Of a DNA stretch of 18,127 nucleotides, positions 7,198 to 13,464 are shown piece after piece. Position 1 is the stretch's first letter; the number at the start of each line of letters is the position of its first letter. The notes below the pieces were generated by a model. That model was not told where the DNA came from. It worked only from the letters and a program-made list of their open reading frames with translations, and searched no databases. Source of the DNA: DALYJJ01 sp031969915 (lineage in GTDB: Bacteria > Acidobacteriota > Terriglobia > Bryobacterales > Bryobacteraceae); the NCBI GenBank assembly GCA_031969915.1, contig DALYJJ010000122.1, positions 1 through 18,127 of the forward strand, given 5' to 3'. Made by a program: the position numbers and the translations under genes.

Positions 7198-8729
7198 GGC
7201 ACCCTCCATTCATGCCCGCGCCGCGCGAGCATCTCGTCGGCCGCCGCCGGACCCCATGTGCCGGCGTCGTAGTTCGGGAATGGATGTTTGGTCTCGCTCC
7301 ACACGCCCAGAATCGGTTCCACCGCCTTCCAACTTGCCTCCACCATGTCCTGGCGCGTGTACAGCGTCGGGTCGCCGACCATCGCGTCGAGGAGCAGAGT
7401 CTCATAGGCCGAGGGCGAGCGCGCGCCGAAGCTGGTTCCGTAATTGAAGTCCATCGACACGGGCCGCAGCTTCATGCCTTCGCCCGGGTGTTTGGAAAGG
7501 AACCGGAGAGAAATTCCCTCCTCGGGCTGAATGCGGAGGATCAAAAGGTTGGCCTGCAATTGGGGCGGCAGGCTGAGGTTGCCGTCGCCGCGGAACAGCG
7601 AGAGCGGCGCGGCATTGAAGCGGATGGCGATATCGGTGACGCGCTTCGGCATGCGCTTGCCCGTGCGGATGTACCAGGGCACACCGGCCCACCGCCAGTT
7701 GTCGATGAAGAACGTCGCGGCCGCGTAGGTGTCGGTTTGCGCCTCCGGGGCCACGCCCTTCTCCTGGCGGAAGCCGGGCACGTCGGCGCCGCCGATGCGC
7801 GCCGGGCCGTACTGGCCGGCCACGGCGTTCTCCTGCACCTCGCTGGGCTTCATCACCCGCACCGAGCGGAGCAGCTTCGCACGTTCGTCGCGCACCGCGG
7901 CGGGCTCGAAAACAGCCGGCGGCTCCATCGCCACCGTGGCCATCACCTGCAGGAGATGGTTTTGGATCATGTCCCGTAGCGCCCCGGCCTCCTGATAGTA
8001 GCCGCCGCGGCCCTCGACGCCGATCGACTCGGCGGCGGTGATCTGCACGTGGTTAATGTAGCGGCGGTTCCACAGCGGTTCGAAGATGCCGTTCCCGAAG
8101 CGGAAGGCCTGAACGTTCTGGACCGTCTCCTTGCCCAGGTAGTGGTCGATCCGATAGATGTCCCGCTCGGGAAAGACGCGCTGAATGGTGTCGTTCAGTG
8201 CGCCGGCGCTTCTCAGGTCGTGGCCGAAAGGTTTCTCCACCACCAGGCGGCGCCATCCACGGCCCCGGTTGAGACCGGCCGCGCCCAGGCGCTGGACCAC
8301 CTCTTCATAGAAGCTGGGCTGCGTGGAGAGATAGAAGAGCACGTTGCCTTCGGTCTGGCGCGTGCGCTCGATCTCCTCCAGGCGGCTCGCCATCCTCTCG
8401 TACAGGGCGTTGTCGTTCATGTTGCCGGGTTCGTAGAAGAGGCCGCTCGCGAAGCCCCTCCAGAACTCCTCGTCGAGAGGACCGTCTTCGGAGAACTCGG
8501 CCACGGATTCGCGCATCTTCTCGCGGAACGCTTCGCCGGTCATCGCGGTGCGAGAGTTTCCGAGAACGGCGAAGCCCGGCGCAAGGCGGCGCTCAATGGC
8601 GAGGCGGTAGAGTGCGGGCAGCAGCTTCCGCTGGGTGAGGTCGCCGTTGGCGCCGAAGATCACCACCACGCAGGGAGGCGCGCTCTGCTCGAACCGCAAT
8701 TCGTCGGCAAAAGGACTGGGCTGAGCCAT
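7194..8729 (-). CDS. zwf: Glucose-6-phosphate 1-dehydrogenase
   Basis: Oxidises glucose 6-phosphate to 6-phosphogluconolactone with reduction of NADP (or NAD), the entry step of the oxidative pentose phosphate pathway. It is 511 residues, full length. Visible features: the coenzyme-binding VVIFGANGDLTQRKLLPALYR near 22-42, VVEKPFGHDL (G6P region), the diagnostic RIDHYLGKETVQN near 187-199 with the catalytic His, RNRRYINHVQITAAE-type sequence (WNRRYINHVQITAAES), and WYIRTGKRMPKRVTDIAIRF in the C-terminal half. The ATG at 8729 has only a weak GAGA-type ribosome site. It heads a minus-strand operon with opcA and pgl, each joined by an ATGA overlap. The upstream 54-nt gap to the divergent AlkD-like gene must hold its promoter, but I see no clear boxes there. 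Confidence 0.97.
   Translation of the reverse strand: MAQPSPFADELRFEQSAPPCVVVIFGANGDLTQRKLLPALYRLAIERRLAPGFAVLGNSRTAMTGEAFREKMRESVAEFSEDGPLDEEFWRGFASGLFYEPGNMNDNALYERMASRLEEIERTRQTEGNVLFYLSTQPSFYEEVVQRLGAAGLNRGRGWRRLVVEKPFGHDLRSAGALNDTIQRVFPERDIYRIDHYLGKETVQNVQAFRFGNGIFEPLWNRRYINHVQITAAESIGVEGRGGYYQEAGALRDMIQNHLLQVMATVAMEPPAVFEPAAVRDERAKLLRSVRVMKPSEVQENAVAGQYGPARIGGADVPGFRQEKGVAPEAQTDTYAAATFFIDNWRWAGVPWYIRTGKRMPKRVTDIAIRFNAAPLSLFRGDGNLSLPPQLQANLLILRIQPEEGISLRFLSKHPGEGMKLRPVSMDFNYGTSFGARSPSAYETLLLDAMVGDPTLYTRQDMVEASWKAVEPILGVWSETKHPFPNYDAGTWGPAAADEMLARRGHEWRVP
7202..7207 (-). promoter_or_regulatory. Ribosome binding site deciding the opcA start
   Basis: On the minus strand this reads GGAGGG, followed by four bases and then the ATG at 7197. 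It lies inside the last codons of zwf, consistent with translational coupling, and it rules against the alternative in-frame ATG at 7209. Confidence 0.7.
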
Positions 8730-8771
8730 GTTCTCTCACGGTAGCATTCGGAGTTATGCTGTATCCCGGCC

Positions 8772-8778
8772 GGGGAGG
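8772..8778 (+). promoter_or_regulatory. Strong ribosome binding site for the AlkD-like gene
   Basis: GGGGAGG lies five bases before the ATG at 8784. The 54-nt divergent spacer 8730-8783 also contains a TATGCT at 8755-8760 as a weak -10 candidate for this gene, but with no recognisable -35. Confidence 0.7.
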
Positions 8779-8783
8779 CGCGA

Positions 8784-9473
8784 ATGACGTTCGATGAAAC
8801 GATGGCGGCACTGGAATCGATGGGAACCGGGCAGAACCGGAAGACCTATCGCAATCACGGAGCGGGCGAAAAGGTCTTCGGGGTCAGTTTCGCCAACCTG
8901 GGAGCGCTGAAGAAGAAGATCAAGACCGATCACGCGCTGGCCCTGGCGCTCTGGGAGACAGGCAACGCGGACGCGCGTTCCCTGGCGACGATGATCGCCG
9001 ACCCGCAGGCGGTCACCGAGGCGCAGCTCGACGCCTGGGCGGCATCCATCGACTTCTACGTCCACGCGGGTCTGCTGGGCCGCCATGTGGCGGCGGCGTC
9101 GCCGGCAGGCCTAAAGCGCATGAAGCACTGGATGAAGTCCAAGCACGACTTCACCGGCGAGGCGGGCTGGACCGCGCTGGCGGTGCGCGTGATGGATGTG
9201 GAGGGTGGCGCCGTCTCCGACGAGGAGTGCGCGCGCCACCTGGAGACCATCGAGAAGACCATTCACAAAGCGGCCAACCGCACTCGCTACGCAATGAACA
9301 ACGCGCTGATTGCCATCGGCGGCCGGGGCTCGAAGCTCCGCGCAACGGCGCTGGCAGCGGCACGGCGGATCGGCAAGGTGGAAGTGGACCACGGCAACAC
9401 GGGCTGCAAGACGCCCGAAGCCGTCGCCTACATCGCGCGGGCGGAGGCCCGCAAGGCGGCCAGGGCAAAATAG
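8784..9473 (+). CDS. DNA alkylation repair protein, AlkD-like HEAT-repeat family
   Basis: A 229-residue all-helical protein of the DNA alkylation repair (AlkD/AlkC-like) superfamily. Characterised members are DNA glycosylases that remove N3- and N7-alkylated purines without flipping the base. Visible in the sequence are an N-terminal KTYRNHGAGEKVFGVSFANLG followed by KKIKTDHALALALWETGN, which is typical of the family, then WAASIDFYVHAG, KSKHDFTGEAGWTALAV, and the KAANRTRYAMNNALIAIGGRG segment of the last HEAT-like repeats. The tail is basic (ARAEARKAARAK). I do not assign specific catalytic residues, and some homologues are catalytically silent, so the enzymatic call is family-based. It is divergent from zwf, and 28 nt precede the next gene, so co-transcription with the GH50-like gene is possible but functionally unexplained. 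Confidence 0.85.
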   Translation: MTFDETMAALESMGTGQNRKTYRNHGAGEKVFGVSFANLGALKKKIKTDHALALALWETGNADARSLATMIADPQAVTEAQLDAWAASIDFYVHAGLLGRHVAAASPAGLKRMKHWMKSKHDFTGEAGWTALAVRVMDVEGGAVSDEECARHLETIEKTIHKAANRTRYAMNNALIAIGGRGSKLRATALAAARRIGKVEVDHGNTGCKTPEAVAYIARAEARKAARAK

Positions 9474-9501
9474 CGCGGGCTTTGATAGGCTGGCGGTCGT
9501 C

Positions 9502-11568
9502 ATGATCCATCGACGCCAGTTTGTGCAGGCCACGGCCTCCGCCGCCCTGCTTCCCGCCCTTGCGCGCGCAGAAGCGTTCCAGACTCCGGAACTGCTCGGC
9601 GCTTTGCGCAAGGAGACCGGGGACGCGCCCGTCCCCGGCGCCACGTGGTTCACCGCCGAAAACGAAGGCGACGGCCTGAGCTACACGTTTCCCGCCGGGA
9701 CACTCGCCAAGGCGAAGTTCCTTTCCTCCGACATGCTGCTCGACGGCAACATCCTGGCCACTTTCTCGCTGTCCCTATATGAAGGACAAAACGGCCGGAT
9801 TTTCCGATTTTCGTTCGGCGCCCTGAATCAATGCTCGTTCCGGATGCGCATGGCCACGGAACTGGTGGATCAGCGCGCCTGGATGGTCGATCGGGAAGGC
9901 GCCTTTCTCAAACCGATCGCGGGCGGCTCGCGCGTCGACCTCGACAAGGTGGACCGCCTCACGCTGGTTGTCCGGCGGAAGGGCCCGAAGCCCGTGCGCT
10001 TCTGCATGACGCCTCTCACCTGGTCGGGCGCCGGCGTTCCGAGGCTGGCGAATCCGGTGTTGCCCAAAGGCAAGCTGCTTGACGAACTCGGCCAGAGCAC
10101 GCTGCACGAATGGCCTGCGAAGACCAGGTCGGTCGACGAGATGAAGACCCGGGTGCGAGCGCAGTTGGACCGCGCACCCGCGCAGCGCTGGCCCGACACC
10201 TTCACCCGATGGGGCGGCTGGAAGGAGCGCAAGCTCGGCCCCGCGTCGGGCTTCTTCCGCGTCCAGAAGGCCGCCGACCGCTGGTGGCTGGTGGATCCCG
10301 CCGGGTACGCGTTCTGGTCGAACGGGCCGGACTGCGTGCGCGTGGACACCGATGCCCGCTTCGACGGAATTGAAGATGCGCTGACCTTCGCGCCGGACGC
10401 AAAGGGAGAGTTCGCCGACATCTACACGGAGCGGATTTCGCGGGCCGGCAAGTCAATCAACTATCTGGCCGCGAACATGATTCGGGCCGTGGGCGCGAAA
10501 GGTTGGCGGGAGAAGTGGTCCACGATCGCGCTCGCCGAACTGAAGCGGCTGCGCTTCAACACCGTCGCGAACTGGTCGGAGTGGGAATTCGCGGCCGAAG
10601 CGCAGTTCCCCTATGTGCGCCCGATGTCGTTTCGGCCCCGGAAAGCGGGCCTGATCTATCGCGATTTCCCGGATGTTTTTCATCCCGCCTTCGACGAGGA
10701 CGCCGCCGCCTACGCCGCCGAGTTGACCACGACGGCGAAGGACCCGGCATTCATCGGCTACTTTCTGATGAATGAGCCCACCTGGGCGTTCTCCTCCGAA
10801 CTGCCGGCCGCGGGGATGCTCTACAACACGCCCGACTGCGCCACGCGGAAGGAACTGGTGCAGTTCCTCCGTAAGAAGTACGACGGAGACGCCGCCCTGG
10901 CCGCGGCCTGGAAAGCGCCCGCGACGTTCGAGCGGGTAGCGCAAGGCAAATGGCCGGGAGTGCTCACACCGGAGGCGCTCAACGATCTGCGCGGCTTCAG
11001 CGTGGTGATCGTCGAGAAGTACTTCCGCACCATCTCGGCGGCGTGCCGCAAGGTGGACCCGAACCACCTGAATCTGGGCATGCGCTGGGCGGGCGTGCCG
11101 CCGGATTGGGCGGTGGAAGGCATGAAGCACTTCGACGTCTTCAGCATCAACTGCTACCGGCCCAGCCTGCCGCGCGACTTCTCGGAGAAGATCGAGAAGA
11201 TGCTGAACATGCCCACCATGGTCGGCGAATGGCACTTCGGCTCGCTCGACGTGGGGCTGCCGGCTTCCGGCATCGGCCACACCCGGACGCAGGCCGATCG
11301 CGCCAAGGCCTACCGGTACTTCGTGGAAGACGCCGCGGCCAACCCGAGGTGCGTGGGCGTGCATTGGTTTACGCTCTACGACCAAAGCGCTCTGGGACGG
11401 TTCGACGGAGAGAACTACAACATCGGCTTTCTCGACGTGACGCACCGGCCCTATGAAGAGATGTGCGCCGGGGCGATCGCCAGCCACGAGCGGCTGTATC
11501 GCGTCGCAGCCGGCCTTGAGCCGGCCTTCAGCGGCAAGCCGGAGTATCTGCCGTTGATCTTTCTATAA
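9502..11568 (+). CDS. Tat-exported glycoside hydrolase, GH50 (beta-agarase)-like
   Basis: A 688-residue exported enzyme. The ATG at 9502 begins a twin-arginine-type signal (MIHRRQFVQ, hydrophobic stretch, LPALARAEA). The in-frame ORF extends further upstream but overlaps the AlkD-like gene, so it is not used. Residues about 40-200 look like an N-terminal beta-sandwich carbohydrate-binding-like domain. The catalytic part begins at GFFRVQKAADRWWLVDPAGYAFW. It shows FIGYFLMNEPTW with the likely acid/base Glu near 425, and VGEWHFGSLD with the likely nucleophile Glu near 576. It then has ADRAKAYRYFVEDA, VGVHWFTLYDQSALGR and FDGENYNIGFLDVTHRPYEE. This order and the WHFG/DGENYNIGF signatures are those of GH50 agarases (clan GH-A). 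Substrate is uncertain: no sulfatase, TonB receptor or other agarase neighbour is present, so another galactan or plant/microbial polysaccharide is possible. Confidence 0.8.
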   Translation: MIHRRQFVQATASAALLPALARAEAFQTPELLGALRKETGDAPVPGATWFTAENEGDGLSYTFPAGTLAKAKFLSSDMLLDGNILATFSLSLYEGQNGRIFRFSFGALNQCSFRMRMATELVDQRAWMVDREGAFLKPIAGGSRVDLDKVDRLTLVVRRKGPKPVRFCMTPLTWSGAGVPRLANPVLPKGKLLDELGQSTLHEWPAKTRSVDEMKTRVRAQLDRAPAQRWPDTFTRWGGWKERKLGPASGFFRVQKAADRWWLVDPAGYAFWSNGPDCVRVDTDARFDGIEDALTFAPDAKGEFADIYTERISRAGKSINYLAANMIRAVGAKGWREKWSTIALAELKRLRFNTVANWSEWEFAAEAQFPYVRPMSFRPRKAGLIYRDFPDVFHPAFDEDAAAYAAELTTTAKDPAFIGYFLMNEPTWAFSSELPAAGMLYNTPDCATRKELVQFLRKKYDGDAALAAAWKAPATFERVAQGKWPGVLTPEALNDLRGFSVVIVEKYFRTISAACRKVDPNHLNLGMRWAGVPPDWAVEGMKHFDVFSINCYRPSLPRDFSEKIEKMLNMPTMVGEWHFGSLDVGLPASGIGHTRTQADRAKAYRYFVEDAAANPRCVGVHWFTLYDQSALGRFDGENYNIGFLDVTHRPYEEMCAGAIASHERLYRVAAGLEPAFSGKPEYLPLIFL

Positions 11569-11594
11569 ACAGGCGCGGGGCGGCTATCAGCATG

Positions 11595-11624
11595 CGCGGG
11601 GCGGAGAACGCGATCCGCCCCGCG
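11595..11624. terminator. Perfect 11-bp stem-loop after the GH50-like gene
   Basis: CGCGGGGCGGA (11595-11605) pairs perfectly with TCCGCCCCGCG (11614-11624) around an 8-base loop, 26 nt after the stop codon at 11568. It is followed by GTTACCC rather than a T-run, so it is not a classical intrinsic terminator. It could stabilise the 3' end or act in a Rho-linked or U-tract-less way. A second copy of the left arm (GCGCGGGGCGG) lies at 11573-11583. The rest of the 144-nt gap 11569-11712 holds no gene; I see no convincing promoter in it. Confidence 0.45.
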
Positions 11625-11700
11625 GTTACCCATGAACCGAAATTAATCGCGCCTTCGGCAAAACTTCATGAGTCTTCCCGTACTCTGGTTGATGTAGTCT

Positions 11701-11706
11701 GGAAGG
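11701..11706 (+). promoter_or_regulatory. Ribosome binding site supporting a TTG start
   Basis: GGAAGG lies six bases before the TTG at 11713. It is the reason for accepting a TTG start for the small secreted protein; no ATG or GTG in frame gives a complete signal peptide. Confidence 0.6.
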
Positions 11707-11712
11707 CCGTTC

Positions 11713-12039
11713 TTGCACGCACTGGTTCTGATCGGCGCAGCCGCGCTTCTGCTTCGTGTCCCTCCCGTGCCCCTGCGCGCGCAGGAGCCGCCGAAGGCGG
11801 AGGTGCCCCACCACGAGTTCTTTTCCGGAGTGGTGACCGAAGTACACTCCGACCGGTTTACGGTGCGGCGGCAAGCGCGCAAGAAGGAAGCGCAGAACCA
11901 GACGTTCGCGTTGACGCACGAAACGGACGTGGAAGGGAAGCTGGAAGCAGGCGCGCGCGTGACCGTGGGCTTCCACCGCACGGAAGGCGGCGAGGCAGTG
12001 GCCGTTCGCGTCATCGTCCGCGCCCGCGGAGGCAGCTAG
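11713..12039 (+). CDS. Small secreted beta-barrel protein, DUF5666-like
   Basis: A 108-residue protein with a signal peptide (MHALVLIGAAALLLRVPPVPLRAQ, cleavage probably after LRAQ near residue 24). The mature part has the pattern FFSGVVTEVHSDRFTV ... TFALTHETDVEG ... LEAGARVTVGFHRTEGGEAVAVRVIV. This is the short OB-like beta pattern of DUF5666 domains (GVVTAV...FTV...G.RV.V), which are frequent in Acidobacteriota exported proteins. No enzymatic residues are recognisable and the role is unknown. The start codon is TTG with a good GGAAGG site. Its stop (12037-12039) is separated by a single base from the stop of convergent glmU, so the two transcripts must overlap or terminate inside each other's genes. 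Confidence is good that the gene is real, lower for the family name. Confidence 0.7.
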   Translation: MHALVLIGAAALLLRVPPVPLRAQEPPKAEVPHHEFFSGVVTEVHSDRFTVRRQARKKEAQNQTFALTHETDVEGKLEAGARVTVGFHRTEGGEAVAVRVIVRARGGS

Positions 12040-12040
12040 C

Positions 12041-13429
12041 CTAACCCTTCTTGGTCCGGGCCTCGACCCACCCCTCCTTCACCACCTGCTTCGAACGGCC
12101 GAGTCCTAACGCTTTCTCGGGAACGCTGTTCGTGATCACCGAACCGGCGCCGATGTAACTGCCCGCACCCAGGGAAAGCGGCGCGACCAGCGTGGAGTTG
12201 CTGCCCACGAAACATCCGTCTCCGATGTTGGTTCCGTGTTTCGACGTTCCGTCGTAGTTGCACGTGATGGTCCCCGCGCCGATGTTGGCCTTCGCCCCAA
12301 CGCTCGCGTCGCCCAGGTAGGCGAGGTGCATCGCTTTGCTGCCCGGACCAAGGTGCGTCTTCTTGAGTTCGACGAAGTTCCCGATGCGCGCGCCGGCTCC
12401 CACATGGTTGTCCAGGCGCAAACGCGCGTAGGGCCCGACGTGGGCGCCGTCGTCCAGATGCGAGGCGTTCACCATCGTGAAGGGGAGCACTTCCACCTGG
12501 TCGCCCAGTGTGGCGTCGCACAGAATCGAGCAGGCGCCCACATGGCAATCCGCGCCGATGCGCGTGGCGCCCAGCAGTTGCGCGAAGGCTTCGATCACCG
12601 TGTCCTGACCGACTTCGACTCCCGCGTCGACCGTAACCGTTTCGGGCTTCTCCACGGTCACGCCGGCGAGCATCAACTCCTCCACTTTGCGCCGGCGCAG
12701 CAGGGTATCGGCAGCGGCCAGTTCGACGCGCGTGTTGATACCGAGCAATTCCGAAGAATCGGAGACCGGGAACGCGCCCACCGCGTATCCATGGCGGCCC
12801 AACGCCTCCACGATGTCGGTGAGAAAGATCTCGTTGGTGGTGGGATTCGGGTGCAGTTCGCCGAGATGCTTCCAGAGCAGAGGCGCGCGGAAACAATAGA
12901 TACCGGAGTTGATCTGGCGGATCTTCTTCTCTTCCTCGGTGGCGACCTTCTCCTCGACGATGGCGCGCACGTTCCCTTCGCTATCGGTGAGAATCCGGCC
13001 GTAGCCGAAGGGGTTGTCCAACTCGGTGGTGATGAGCGTGGCGGCGGTGTATTCGTTGTCCCGCTGCTCGGCCACCAGGTCCTCAAGGGTCTGCCGGGAC
13101 AACAGCGGCGTATCGCCGTAGAGCACCAGCAGCAGGCCATCCTGGGAAGCCAGGGCCTCGCGGCAGCAAAGCAGCGCGTGCCCGGTTCCCCGCTGCTCGG
13201 TCTGTCTCGCGAAGCGCACCCGATACGGGCTGAGCGTGCTTTCCACCGCCTCCGCCTGGTGGCCTGTGACGACGCAGACGCGGTCCGGTGAGGTGAGTTC
13301 CAACGCTCTGCGGACCACATGCTCCGCCAGGGTGAGCCCACCGGCGCGGTGAAGCACTTTCGCTTTCTTCGATTTCATCCGGGTGCCGAGTCCGGCGGCG
13401 AGGATCACGACCGTCAGCGGTGCGCTCAT
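12041..13429 (-). CDS. glmU: Bifunctional UDP-N-acetylglucosamine pyrophosphorylase / glucosamine-1-phosphate acetyltransferase
   Basis: GlmU acetylates glucosamine 1-phosphate and then uridylates it, making UDP-GlcNAc for peptidoglycan and lipopolysaccharide. The 462-residue protein has both domains. The N-terminal uridyltransferase shows VVILAAGLGTRMKSKKAKVLH (about 5-25), EQRGTGHALLC, VLYGDTPLLS and NSGIYCF. The C-terminal left-handed beta-helix shows GPYARLR, IGNFVELKKTHLG, KAMHLAYLGDASVG with the expected catalytic His near 368, NIGAGTITCNYDG, and FVGSNSTLVAPLSLG. I chose the ATG at 13429 (MSAPLTV) rather than the in-frame ATG at 13453, as relatives begin just before the nucleotide-binding loop. 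Neither has a good ribosome site. It lies 35 nt downstream of the S9 peptidase gene on the same strand and may be co-transcribed. Confidence 0.97.
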   Translation of the reverse strand: MSAPLTVVILAAGLGTRMKSKKAKVLHRAGGLTLAEHVVRRALELTSPDRVCVVTGHQAEAVESTLSPYRVRFARQTEQRGTGHALLCCREALASQDGLLLVLYGDTPLLSRQTLEDLVAEQRDNEYTAATLITTELDNPFGYGRILTDSEGNVRAIVEEKVATEEEKKIRQINSGIYCFRAPLLWKHLGELHPNPTTNEIFLTDIVEALGRHGYAVGAFPVSDSSELLGINTRVELAAADTLLRRRKVEELMLAGVTVEKPETVTVDAGVEVGQDTVIEAFAQLLGATRIGADCHVGACSILCDATLGDQVEVLPFTMVNASHLDDGAHVGPYARLRLDNHVGAGARIGNFVELKKTHLGPGSKAMHLAYLGDASVGAKANIGAGTITCNYDGTSKHGTNIGDGCFVGSNSTLVAPLSLGAGSYIGAGSVITNSVPEKALGLGRSKQVVKEGWVEARTKKG

Positions 13430-13464
13430 AGGTTGATTATGGCAAGGCGCCACGGGCGGCCGGG

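Noticed and set aside
9310..9501. A 64-residue N-terminal extension of the GH50-like protein
   Set aside because: It overlaps the AlkD-like gene out of frame, is Arg-rich, and would bury the twin-arginine signal that starts at 9502.
10453..11487. A 344-codon minus-strand frame antisense to the GH50-like gene
   Set aside because: The opposite strand carries a coherent glycosidase with catalytic residues; this frame shows none.
12236..13291. A 351-codon plus-strand frame antisense to glmU
   Set aside because: Shadow of glmU third-position GC bias; His/Arg/Val-rich composition without motifs.
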